In this document: positions 1 to 7,970 of the stretch, piece by piece
How positions within the stretch are numbered: the stretch's first letter is position 1
How the letters are laid out: each line of letters begins with the position of its first letter
NCBI GenBank assembly: GCA_039793685.1
Contig: JBDRAL010000102.1
Location: 1-64,000, forward strand
Direction of reading: 5' to 3'
DNA from: JAAFHI01 sp039793685
GTDB lineage: Bacteria; Acidobacteriota; Blastocatellia; Chloracidobacteriales; Chloracidobacteriaceae
Length of the DNA stretch: 64,000 nt
Position numbers and translations under genes: made by a program
Notes under the pieces: model-generated
Database searches by the model: none
What the model was told of the DNA's origin: nothing
What the model saw: only the letters and a program-made list of their open reading frames with translations

Positions 1-1649
1 CGGACCTGCGGATCAATACGTTCGACGGTTTGTTCAAAGTCATCGATGGTGGGCTGGACAGGGTCACGCGGAAGTTGGGTTTCGCTGGGTCAATCCTGAA
101 GCAGTTCCTGTCCGACCTGACTCGCAACGTCCTTTCCCGTTTCCTCGGGCTGGGCGGCGGTGCTGGTGGCAGTGGCGGTTTTGGGATTCCGGGATTCGGT
201 GGCGGCGTCACGGGGACACCAGGCTTTGCTGGTGGATCTGGGGGAGGTATTGCGGGGGGATTGCTCCAGCTTCTGGGCGGCGGCGGCGGTGGTGGTTTCG
301 GAATTCCCGGTCTCGGTTCAGTCACGGGAACTCCCGGTTTTTCAGGTGGCGGCGGATTTGTTGGGTCGATCCGTTCGTTGCTCACGGGCGGTGGCGGTGG
401 GTTCGGGATTCTAGGACTCGGCGGTGTCACCGGCACGCCTGGCTTTAACGGTTCGACGCTGAGTCAGCAGGCCGCCCAGGCGTTGCTGATTGGTCCGGGG
501 TCGGCCCGGCAAAACATCGGAGCGACGGGAGTTCTGAATCAGGCACTCGGTGGACTGCTCGGACGCGGAGGTATCGGCTCTGGGCAGTTCAGTGCGCTCG
601 GACTCCTGAAGGGTTTTGGCCCGGCACTTCCGCTGCTAGGTCTTGGGCTGGGCGGTCGGGTTGGGGGCGTACTCGGCGCGGTCGGCGGCGGCCTGCTGGG
701 TTTGAGTGGCGCTGCTGCGTTGGGTGCGTTTGGCAGTCTGGGCGCAGGCGCGGCGACCATCGGTGGAATTGGGACGGTCGGGCTGGGTGGGGGAGTTGCG
801 GCCCTGTTCACGAACCCGTTCACCATCCTGGCTGGTGTCGGGTTGTTGATTGGCGGCTTCCTCCTTGGCCGCGCGCGTCAGCGTGGTCGCGATGAGCGTG
901 AACGTGATCGCCTGTTTGGAGAAGCCCAGAAGCAACTGCAACAGCTACTCGACGACGTCAACCGTGACCGCGTTGACGGGGGGAGCGCGATCCAGCAGGC
1001 CCGGCAAATTCGGGATGAGTACCAGAAAGCAGTCAACGGGCTGAAAACCGGCTCGGTCCGGCGTTCGGCGCAGACCACCGGACGGCGGGGCGAGCCGTCG
1101 CAGTTCTCGATTGTTGACGGACTCGTGAAGCGCATCGAGGAGGCCACCGACTCCCAGAATCGCCGCCGGGAAATCGACCAGAAGCTCGTGCCTGAGTTCG
1201 ACGGCGGGGGCGTGGTCGGCTCCCAGCGCATGGCAAAAATCCTTGCTGCCAACGGGATCGGGTTGAGGGGATTCACTGGGATGTTGCCCGGCGCTTACCG
1301 GGGCCGTGGGTTCGACACGATTCCGATTGTCGCCCAGGGCGGAGAGTTGGTGCTGAATCCCCGCCAGCAGCGCGCCCTCGATTTGACCCCCGCGAAACTC
1401 GCCGCCGCTGGCGTGCCCAACTTCAACGGCGCGCCCGCGCCGCAGGTGGAATATGCAGCGGGCGGCGGTGTTCAGCCGAGCGGAGTCTTGGGTGGTTTCA
1501 CTGGTGCTGGCGGCCTGCAAATTTTCCTCCAGCTCGTGATGGGGACGGATACCGCGAGCAAGCTGCTGGTGCTGGGCGCTCGAACTCGCGAAGGCCAAGA
1601 GGTCATGGCGAAAGCCGGGCTGATCACCGCGTTCAATGGAGGATTCTGA
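1..1649 (+). CDS. Phage tail tape-measure-like protein, C-terminal part (5' end outside window)
   Basis: The reading frame is open to the left edge of the window, so the TTG at 30 is probably internal and only the C-terminal part is seen. The first 300 residues or so are very rich in Gly, Ala and Leu, with hydrophobic stretches as in tape-measure proteins that span the tail tube. A charged, Arg/Glu-rich helical segment follows. The C-terminus has a Gly-rich patch and the segment DTIPIVAQGGELVLNP, which resembles the 'GD.VPA.L.PGE.V' signature common at tape-measure ends. It overlaps the next tail gene by ATGA at 1647-1651. In tailed phages this protein sets tail length and helps DNA entry. 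The assignment rests on composition, the end motif and the neighbours. Prophage and gene-transfer-agent origins cannot be told apart here because head and lysis genes are not in view. Confidence 0.72.
   Translation, partial: DLRINTFDGLFKVIDGGLDRVTRKLGFAGSILKQFLSDLTRNVLSRFLGLGGGAGGSGGFGIPGFGGGVTGTPGFAGGSGGGIAGGLLQLLGGGGGGGFGIPGLGSVTGTPGFSGGGGFVGSIRSLLTGGGGGFGILGLGGVTGTPGFNGSTLSQQAAQALLIGPGSARQNIGATGVLNQALGGLLGRGGIGSGQFSALGLLKGFGPALPLLGLGLGGRVGGVLGAVGGGLLGLSGAAALGAFGSLGAGAATIGGIGTVGLGGGVAALFTNPFTILAGVGLLIGGFLLGRARQRGRDERERDRLFGEAQKQLQQLLDDVNRDRVDGGSAIQQARQIRDEYQKAVNGLKTGSVRRSAQTTGRRGEPSQFSIVDGLVKRIEEATDSQNRRREIDQKLVPEFDGGGVVGSQRMAKILAANGIGLRGFTGMLPGAYRGRGFDTIPIVAQGGELVLNPRQQRALDLTPAKLAAAGVPNFNGAPAPQVEYAAGGGVQPSGVLGGFTGAGGLQIFLQLVMGTDTASKLLVLGARTREGQEVMAKAGLITAFNGGF
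177..449 (+). repeat. Three imperfect coding repeats in the tape-measure gene
   Basis: A protein unit close to GFGIPGLGSVTGTPGF occurs three times, starting near nucleotides 177, 294 and 399. Gly-rich spacers that include LLQLL or RSLLT-like turns separate the copies. The units are clear in translation but have diverged at the DNA level. Repeats inside tape-measure proteins are usual and may tune tail length. Confidence 0.7.
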
Positions 1650-2341
1650 TGCCGCGCAACGTGCCGCTCGGACTGAAAAACCTGTTGAACGCCGGGCACT
1701 GCATCGAGCACTCGATACTGGTGATCGAGCAGGGGAGCGACACCTTCCGCTGGGCGACGATTGACGCTGTCGTCGATGGGGACGAGTTCGACGCGCGCGT
1801 CAAGTCGCGCGGACCGCTGAAGCAGAGTCTCGGCCGCGCGATCGACAACGTCGAGGTGACGCTCGAAAACGTCCAGTCGAATTTCGGCGGGGAGTTCGTG
1901 GGATTGGCCAACAAGCTCGACCGGGCAACGGCGCGGGTCGGTCGGATTTTTATCCACCCGACGACGGGCGAGTCCTGGCTGCGGATCGAGATGCAAGGAA
2001 TCGTGGCCAGCGTGCAGTTTACGCAGGACGAGTTCCGGCTGACGGTGATTCACGATGCGGCCGGACGTGGACAACTGGCATCGAGGGGCACGAGCCGGAC
2101 ATGCCAGTTCAAATACAAGGACCCTGATACCTGCGGGGCGACCAGCACCGAGACGACCTGCTCGAAGATTCGTGACGACGTCGCCGGTTGTACCGGACGC
2201 AGTAATGAGCATGGGTACGGCGGATTCCCGAAGGCGGACAACGCCGACACCGTCAACGCGCCGACGTCCGCGCCGGTGAATACTCAACCCCAGGGCTGGG
2301 CACAGGATGCGTACCGGGTGGCAACCGACTACAGGATTTGA
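1649..2341 (+). CDS. Tail-tip hub protein, lambda gpL / DUF2163-like, with a probable Fe-S Cys set
   Basis: This 230-residue protein has four cysteines at residues 152, 162, 171 and 181, followed by YGGFP at about 190-194. The layout C..Y....C........C....AGC..R....GGFP closely matches the C-terminal half of phage minor tail protein L and GTA DUF2163 proteins. In that family the cysteines hold a 4Fe-4S cluster at the tail tip. The N-terminal part (about 1-140) would be the beta-rich hub domain. An SD-like GGAGG lies at 1639-1643 and the start overlaps the tape-measure stop (ATGA). Its place directly after the tape-measure gene fits a distal-tail component. The family is called from the Cys/GGFP pattern, and the cluster itself is inferred. 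Confidence 0.68.
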   Translation: MPRNVPLGLKNLLNAGHCIEHSILVIEQGSDTFRWATIDAVVDGDEFDARVKSRGPLKQSLGRAIDNVEVTLENVQSNFGGEFVGLANKLDRATARVGRIFIHPTTGESWLRIEMQGIVASVQFTQDEFRLTVIHDAAGRGQLASRGTSRTCQFKYKDPDTCGATSTETTCSKIRDDVAGCTGRSNEHGYGGFPKADNADTVNAPTSAPVNTQPQGWAQDAYRVATDYRI

Positions 2342-2344
2342 TCA

Positions 2345-3925
2345 ATGGCTGAACTGAAGGAACAACTGAAACCGAATGAGGGTGGGATTCTGGCTGATGC
2401 GTTCGGCCGGTTCGTCGTGCGCGGCCACCAGTTGTTCACTGAAGACCGGAAGCGAATCGTCGCGCTCGGCGAGGGGCCGTGGGAAGGCCCGGTCAAGGTT
2501 TACCACCGAGCCAACGAGTTGAACCTGTCCGATACGGCCGTGGTTCATTTCGCTCCGGGCAATCGGGCGACCAGTTTTGCCGACCCGAATCAGTCCGTCA
2601 GTCCGTTTTTCCCCTCGCTGATCCCGTACAGCCGGACGGCGATTCTGTCGGTGAACATCCCCTCGGGAATGTCTGACCCCACCGACAGTCCGGACGACCT
2701 GAAGTCGATCATGGACACCCGGATTTTGCCCGACTACGACGAGACTGGCACGGTCGTAGGGAACTCCTACAGCCAGAATCCGGCGCGGGTGACGGCGTGG
2801 ATTCTGCTGAAAGTCATGAAGCTCCCTGCGTCCCGAGTCAACTGGGCAAAATGGGTCGAGTGGCGGGATTGGTGCGACTTCGAGTTGACGTGGACGAACC
2901 TTGCAGGCGATTCGAAAACGACCCCTCGATTCCGCTGCAACATGGCGTTCGTTTCCCCGACCGCGCCGACCGAGGCGCTCGAATACATCCAGTTGATTAC
3001 CTGCTCGATCATTCAGGACGACGGCGAGCAGTACCAGTTTTTCTGGCCCGGTGACGGGCGCGTGCCTGTTCACACGTTCACAGCGTTCGACAACGTGGTC
3101 AATTACAAGGTCTGGCGGACCGACCAGCGCGAGCGGCCGGTGTATCTTCGGGCGCGGTATCGTGACCTCGAAACTGAGTTTCTCGAAGAGACGACGTGGC
3201 TGGTCGTCGATGACGAGGAACTTTCCCTTGCGGATACCGTCGCGCAGCCGGCGGAACTCAGGCTGGCGAGTTGTGACGACAGTCAGGCCAGCCGGATTCT
3301 CAGGTTTCAGTTGGGGCTGAAGTCGAAGCTCGAACTGTTCGTCGAACTCCGTGCCCTGGGCGATTCCTACCATGTCCTACCCGGCGATCTGGTGGTTGTG
3401 AACCTGCCCGCCGAGGGAATCGCCGGGAAGGTTTGTCTCGTGCTGGAGTCGGTGGACGAGTCGCCGGAATCCTCGGCGGGCGAGCGGACGTTCCGATTGC
3501 AGGAGTGGGACCCGTCAATCTACTCGGATGAAATCGCGCTGCCGAACGAGGGGGTCTCGACCCGCACGCCGCCGCTCGCTCTCGCGGCCGTCGTGACCGG
3601 AACCTCGATAGCGCTCACCTGGACTCGGAACTCGGCGACCAACACCGGGGTCGAGGTGTGGGTGGATGGCGCCCGAATCGCTGCGCTCGATCCGGACGTC
3701 GAGACCTACACCCACGTCGTGACCTACAACGGCAACTACTCAATCAAGGTAAGAAATATGTACTCCACGGGGGGCAGCGCATTCGCGGGGCCGGTGACGG
3801 CGTCGGTGACCGCCGGTCAGACCGAACCGGGCAGCGGTGGCGGTGGTGGAGGAACTGGCGGCGGTGGCGGCGGCGGCTGGGACGGTCGTCGATGGGATGG
3901 AATTCTGGATTTGCTGGTGAACTGA
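2345..3925 (+). CDS. Putative phage tail-tip / receptor-facing protein with a fibronectin-III-like domain
   Basis: This is a 526-residue protein. Residues 1 to about 400 form a long beta-rich region with no motif I can name. A segment near residues 340-395 (PGDLVVVNLPAEGIAGK, then a LQEWDPSIYSDE stretch) resembles the end of gpJ-type tail-tip proteins just before their fibronectin domains. Residues of about 405-490 look like one FN3-type fold (SIALTWTRNSATNTGVEVW and YTHVVTYNGNYSIKVR). The last 35 residues are almost pure Gly with Trp/Asp. The gene begins three bases after the gpL-like stop and ends in an ATGA overlap with the next gene. It is shorter than a full gpJ, so it may be only one part of a split hub/fibre. 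Confidence 0.55.
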   Translation: MAELKEQLKPNEGGILADAFGRFVVRGHQLFTEDRKRIVALGEGPWEGPVKVYHRANELNLSDTAVVHFAPGNRATSFADPNQSVSPFFPSLIPYSRTAILSVNIPSGMSDPTDSPDDLKSIMDTRILPDYDETGTVVGNSYSQNPARVTAWILLKVMKLPASRVNWAKWVEWRDWCDFELTWTNLAGDSKTTPRFRCNMAFVSPTAPTEALEYIQLITCSIIQDDGEQYQFFWPGDGRVPVHTFTAFDNVVNYKVWRTDQRERPVYLRARYRDLETEFLEETTWLVVDDEELSLADTVAQPAELRLASCDDSQASRILRFQLGLKSKLELFVELRALGDSYHVLPGDLVVVNLPAEGIAGKVCLVLESVDESPESSAGERTFRLQEWDPSIYSDEIALPNEGVSTRTPPLALAAVVTGTSIALTWTRNSATNTGVEVWVDGARIAALDPDVETYTHVVTYNGNYSIKVRNMYSTGGSAFAGPVTASVTAGQTEPGSGGGGGGTGGGGGGGWDGRRWDGILDLLVN

Positions 3926-4698
3926 TGACCCCGAGTGTTGCGTCAATTCTGGGTACTGAGACCGTGCAGTTTTCGTCTGCGGGTGCGGTCGCGTGGTCGT
4001 GTTCCGGTGGGTCGGTGTCGTCCGCCGGGTTGTACACGCCGCCGAACTTCACTGGTCGATTTCAGGTCACCGCGCAGGATTCGGGTGCGGTCGTCGATAC
4101 CGGTTTCGCGCAGGTGTTGGGGGTGTTCGATTTTTTGCTGACCTACTCCCAGACGGCTGAACAGGACCGCCGTGTGTTGGTGGCGGAAACGCCGTCGCGG
4201 GTGCGTCACACACGAACCAAGTCCGGGACTTACGTCAAAATCACCGCCGGAAATCGCTCGGCGACCCGTGCCGAACTGGACCGGCTGTTGGAGTTCTGGT
4301 CGTGGCACAACCCGTCGAAGCGATTCCTCTGGCTGGACAAGGAGCGCAATCGCCGCTTCCCGGTCTATCCCGATGGGGAGGTCGAGTACTCCGGGCGGGG
4401 ACTGCTCTGGCAGTGGCAGGTGAAGGTTTTCTCGGCCGAGGAAATCGATGTGCCGGGGCAGGCGTTCGTGGTGTTCAACCCCGATCTGGCGCAGTACGAA
4501 CTCGATTTTCTGTTTGCCGGGGTTGTTCCTACTCGTGGTCAGTACCGTTTGCAGGGAGACGACGTGTGGACGTTTTTCGGGGACTGGTCCTATTCGCGGA
4601 AGAAGATTTTCCCGGCGCTTGCTGACGGCGTATACCAGGCGCGGGTGGTTACTCGGACCGGCCAGGTGTCGGCGATTGATACGTTCTCGGTGTTCTGA
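3925..4698 (+). CDS. Phage tail-associated protein with N-terminal Ig-like domain (paralogue A)
   Basis: The start is the ATG that overlaps the upstream stop (ATGA, 3923-3927). An in-frame extension upstream would lie inside the previous gene. The 257-residue product opens with a bacterial Ig-like pattern (AWSCSGGSVSSAGLYTPP). A middle part follows with ELDRLLEFWSWHNP and FLWLDKERNRRFPVY, where conserved Trp/Phe suggest a distal-tail adaptor fold. The end is a short FN3-like part (VYQARVVTRTGQVS). The following gene has the same three-part order, so the two are tandem paralogues. The function is structural by context only, and I cannot name a family with confidence. Confidence 0.5.
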   Translation: MTPSVASILGTETVQFSSAGAVAWSCSGGSVSSAGLYTPPNFTGRFQVTAQDSGAVVDTGFAQVLGVFDFLLTYSQTAEQDRRVLVAETPSRVRHTRTKSGTYVKITAGNRSATRAELDRLLEFWSWHNPSKRFLWLDKERNRRFPVYPDGEVEYSGRGLLWQWQVKVFSAEEIDVPGQAFVVFNPDLAQYELDFLFAGVVPTRGQYRLQGDDVWTFFGDWSYSRKKIFPALADGVYQARVVTRTGQVSAIDTFSVF

Positions 4699-5525
4699 TG
4701 ACCCTGATGATTGCTCCAACTGAATTCTCGGTGCGCGGAGACAGCGAGATCGACTTTTCCACGAACGGCGTGGGTTTTCTGGTGTGGTCCGCGTCGTCTG
4801 GAGTGATCGACTCCAATGGCTTGTGGCGTCCTTGGAATCGTACTCATGGGGCGACGGTGCGGCTTTTCAACGGCTCGGAGGCTGTGGCTGCGTCGGGGCA
4901 GGTCGTTGGGGTGTTCCCGCTGAAGCCGATCAGTCAGGCGCCAAGAAAAGCGGGGAAGAGTGTCGCTCGGGTCGATCTGCCGTCAGGAATCACCTACGCC
5001 GCCGCTCGCTCCGGCACGCGGCCGGCCTACGAGTTGAGTGGGTTCGAGCGGCCTGAAGTGGTCGCCGAGTTGCAGGCGTTTCACGCTTGGCACTACCCGG
5101 AAAAGGAAATCGTTTTCGCGGATTTACAGACTGGGCAGGCGCGGAGGTTTCTTTTCGACGGCCCAGTGCAGGTATCTGACTCCGGGCCGCGACGGGTCGA
5201 GTGGTCCGTGCCGATTGTGGCGGTCGCGGATACCGAGGCCCCGTTCGCGTTGACCGTAGTGGTCTCTGGCCTGACCGCCCGTTTGCAGTGGCTTTATGCC
5301 GGGGTCGAAGACACTCGTTTTGAGTACCGTCGGCTCGGCGACCTCGACTGGTCGGTCGGTGATTGGGGGGGCGCGAGGCAGGGTGAAGTAACCCTGATGC
5401 CCGGCTCAATCTACCGTTTTCGTGCCGTTGCACGCGACGGCGGGACGTCCCAAGAGGTTGTTTTCGAGGTTAGCGGAGGCGGTTTTGGATTGTCGTTTGG
5501 GCTGAGTTTTGGAGGTTTAGCATGA
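4698..5525 (+). CDS. Phage tail-associated protein with N-terminal Ig-like domain (paralogue B)
   Basis: This 275-residue protein starts at an ATGA overlap with the previous gene and ends in another with the next. It keeps the order seen in the preceding protein: an Ig-like start (FLVWSASSGVIDSNGLW), a middle with ELQAFHAWHYPEKEIVFADL and a Trp-containing strand, and an FN3-like end (FEYRRLGDLDWSVGDW, IYRFRAVARDGGTS). Sequence identity is low, but the matching positions of Trp, Tyr and Gly argue for an old duplication. The C-terminus adds a GFGLSFGLSFGG tail. A virion role follows from the operon only. Confidence 0.5.
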   Translation: MTLMIAPTEFSVRGDSEIDFSTNGVGFLVWSASSGVIDSNGLWRPWNRTHGATVRLFNGSEAVAASGQVVGVFPLKPISQAPRKAGKSVARVDLPSGITYAAARSGTRPAYELSGFERPEVVAELQAFHAWHYPEKEIVFADLQTGQARRFLFDGPVQVSDSGPRRVEWSVPIVAVADTEAPFALTVVVSGLTARLQWLYAGVEDTRFEYRRLGDLDWSVGDWGGARQGEVTLMPGSIYRFRAVARDGGTSQEVVFEVSGGGFGLSFGLSFGGLA

Positions 5526-6919
5526 GTTACGTTGGTTCGAATCTGGGATTGGAGACGGGCTTTGAGGTCGGCCAGGACGGATGGGGCGCGCCCTACAACG
5601 ACGCTATGCGCCGGCTAGACGCGCTTACCAATCTGGCTGTGCTGGAAATCGTCGATGAACTCCCTGGCTCTCCGGCCAACGGTGACAGGTATCTGCTGTC
5701 CGGGACCGCTGCGGAGAATCCAAATAAGGTCGCTGTTCGAGTCCAGGGAACTTGGCAATTTTACGCTCCGCCGCTAATTCGGACGGTCTTCGTCCTCGAT
5801 CCGGGTTACTGGATGCGGTGGCTGAGTGGTGCATGGCAGGCGCAGGGGGTGCCGGCGCACACCCACGGCTTGGCGACCGGAAGCGCAGCCGGGTTTATGT
5901 CGTCGTCAGACAAGGCCAAGCTCGACGGGATTTCCTCCGGCACGGTTTTGCCGGCGCCGAGCGCGGCGCTTGCCGGAGCGCTGTTCTCGAAAACCGGCGA
6001 AAACGGGGGGACACTCTACCAGTGCCGGTTTGTTGCCCCGGCTTGGACCTGGGTAAAGGCGGCGTTAGGCGCGACTGAATCCACCGGCACGGGCGGCGGA
6101 GGCTGGGCGGTACTGCTCCCCGAGACGTCCGGCGTCCCTTCCGACAGTCCTTCGACCTCGGAAGGATACGCGGCCCGACTCGACCCCCTGACAAAGAAGC
6201 TCTATGTCTATGTCGGCCCGGACTGGTACTTCACTCAATTGGAGCGTGCGTACGCCGGTGTCGGTGAAATTGAGGGTCTGGCGGGGTGGTACGTCGTCGA
6301 TGACGCCAGTAGCTATGCGGACGGTGCGGTCATCCCTGAATTGCCGGGCCGGGCAGGATCGGTTCTCGACACTTCGGGAGTGGATAGCCCGATCATGCGG
6401 ACAGGGACAGTCAACGGGAAGCGGGCAGCCGAATTTACCGGGAATCAATCGTTCCGGTTCACGGATCGCCTTGGCATGGGCTTGGCCACGGCTGGCGAGT
6501 TTTTTGCGGTGGTAAAAAGAGTCCCGGGAACGATGAATCCGGGCGGATTTCGTCTGGGGTCCAGTGTGGGAAGTCATTACTTGTTTGACTCTGACGGGAA
6601 CATTTACGAGGATATTTTGCGGAATTCTCGGCCCGGATTCTCGCCGTCGAGTGTCGACATTACTCAGTGGAACGTCCTTCGAGTTCAGTCGAACACGAAC
6701 TACCGGGTCTACCTGAACGGGACGACTGTGTATAACGTGGCGACCGGGTCGTTTTTCATGCCGTCCGCGCCGTTCTACCTGACACGCAACACAGCCTCGC
6801 TTCAGATTGCGGCGTGGCTTTTCTTTGACACGTCGTCGAAACCCGGCGGCGTACTCACAACCGAGGAGTACGATCTCGTGAGAACGTGGCTGAATTCGTT
6901 TTTCGGGTTTTCGATCTGA
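5522..6919 (+). CDS. Phage tail fibre / spike with DUF2793 start and lectin-like end
   Basis: The 465-residue protein begins with a DUF2793-type domain. It has WGAPYNDAMRRLDAL, then SPANGDRYLLSG and GTWQFYAPP, the usual order in fibres of phages and GTAs. Residues of about 110-150 hold an AHTHGLATGSAAGFMSSSDK stretch, a motif common in tail-fibre shafts. Residues of about 240-465 look like a LamG/concanavalin-type beta sandwich (AGWYVVDDASSYADG, AAEFTGNQSFRF, NVLRVQSNTNYRVYLNG), a good candidate for receptor binding. It overlaps the upstream stop by ATGA and is the last phage gene seen. Confidence 0.72.
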   Translation: MSYVGSNLGLETGFEVGQDGWGAPYNDAMRRLDALTNLAVLEIVDELPGSPANGDRYLLSGTAAENPNKVAVRVQGTWQFYAPPLIRTVFVLDPGYWMRWLSGAWQAQGVPAHTHGLATGSAAGFMSSSDKAKLDGISSGTVLPAPSAALAGALFSKTGENGGTLYQCRFVAPAWTWVKAALGATESTGTGGGGWAVLLPETSGVPSDSPSTSEGYAARLDPLTKKLYVYVGPDWYFTQLERAYAGVGEIEGLAGWYVVDDASSYADGAVIPELPGRAGSVLDTSGVDSPIMRTGTVNGKRAAEFTGNQSFRFTDRLGMGLATAGEFFAVVKRVPGTMNPGGFRLGSSVGSHYLFDSDGNIYEDILRNSRPGFSPSSVDITQWNVLRVQSNTNYRVYLNGTTVYNVATGSFFMPSAPFYLTRNTASLQIAAWLFFDTSSKPGGVLTTEEYDLVRTWLNSFFGFSI

Positions 6920-6980
6920 CAAGGTTGAAAGGGGAAGGCCCTCGGCTCGCCGGAGTAAGTAGAACTGGAAAAATGTGAAA

Positions 6981-7015
6981 AGTTCGTCGAACTACGAAAA
7001 AAAGTTCGTCGAACT
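6981..7015. promoter_or_regulatory. Two copies of a 13-bp palindrome, 22 bp apart, at the edge of the phage module
   Basis: AGTTCGTCGAACT occurs at 6981-6993 and 7003-7015 inside a 22-bp direct repeat. Each copy is a perfect inverted repeat around one central base. Spacing close to two helical turns suits a pair of operator sites on the same DNA face. The one-base loop makes an RNA hairpin unlikely. The position between the last phage gene and the first chromosomal gene also allows a phage attachment or regulatory role. No regulator is visible nearby. The rest of the 6920-7117 gap shows nothing else I can support. Confidence 0.45.
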
Positions 7016-7117
7016 ACGAAAACCTACACCCGTCGTCGCCATTCAGATGATTGAACGGAAAGAAGTTGCGGGCAGGAAAGGGATGGAGGCCCGGCGGTTG
7101 AACGCACCGGGCGAGAC

Positions 7118-7735
7118 TCATTTCGAGCAGATCAGAACCTGCGCGGGCGGGAAATTTCGCATGGTTCGCTTGGTCCGGATGTGGTGGAAGCGGCGGGCCA
7201 GTTCGTGGTGGACTTCCTTGCCAAGCGGGGTCATGGCCGAGTGGATGTACTGAAACATCACGAATTTGCCGTGCGGCGGCAGGACTTCCGCCACGCCGTC
7301 GAGCACCTTGGCGCAGATGGGGCGGGGCAGCCAGGACAGCGGAAGCCCGCAGAACACGGCGTCCGGTCCCGCGCCGTGTTCGGAGACGTACCGGGTGATG
7401 TGTTCGGCGGTGTCGCACACCACTTCGACCCCGGGCAGGTTGCGATTCAGGAATTCGACCAGTTCCGGATTTCGCTCGATGGCGAGAAATCGTGCCTCCG
7501 GAGACAGGCGGGTGAGGATCGTTTCGGTAAAGGGGCCGGTCCCGGGGCCGAGTTCGATGATGAACGAGGCGTGTTCGAGATCCACGTCGGCAACCATCAG
7601 TTGCGCGAGATAGCGCGAACTGGGGATGACCGAGCCGGTTTGCAGGGGGGCGCGCAGAAACGATTTCCAGAAGACCGAGTTGGCGGTTTGCATGGGTTCG
7701 GGAGGTCGGTTCGTGGTATTTCGGAAGGCCGCCAT
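7118..7735 (-). CDS. SAM-dependent methyltransferase, phospholipid N-methyltransferase (PmtA) type
   Basis: The 205-residue class I methyltransferase has the SAM-binding motif ELGPGTGPFT at 61-70, an acidic end of strand 2 (LAIERNPEL), and a GLPLSWLP motif near residues 129-136. These match the Rhodobacter/Sinorhizobium-type PmtA group, which is related to rRNA adenine dimethylases and methylates phosphatidylethanolamine. FWKSFLRAPLQTGSVIPSS near the N-terminus also fits that group. It would act at the inner membrane. A start at Met15 is possible because neither ATG has a clear SD. It stands alone between the phage module and a divergent exported-protein gene. The substrate is inferred from family likeness. 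Confidence 0.65.
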   Translation of the reverse strand: MAAFRNTTNRPPEPMQTANSVFWKSFLRAPLQTGSVIPSSRYLAQLMVADVDLEHASFIIELGPGTGPFTETILTRLSPEARFLAIERNPELVEFLNRNLPGVEVVCDTAEHITRYVSEHGAGPDAVFCGLPLSWLPRPICAKVLDGVAEVLPPHGKFVMFQYIHSAMTPLGKEVHHELARRFHHIRTKRTMRNFPPAQVLICSK

Positions 7736-7970
7736 CCTAGCCCGCCGTTGGGGGTAAGTAAAGGCGGCGTTTGTTCAGTGGTCTACGGTACGACCGGCAC
7801 ATCTTTCAGGTTTCGACTCATTCAAAACGCCGCGGCTGGCCGGGCAACATGATCCGTCCTCCCCGACTCGAAGCGTGAAAAGCAATCCCGTTCGCCCGTT
7901 TTTTACTTCCGCTGGCGAGGCCGGATGTATATGGTTCGGGTTTCGTGATTTGACCAAAGGTTGTTCCTGA

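Noticed and set aside
6981..7015. Intrinsic terminator for the phage operon
   Set aside because: The palindromes have a one-base centre and no T-run, so they cannot form a normal RNA terminator hairpin.
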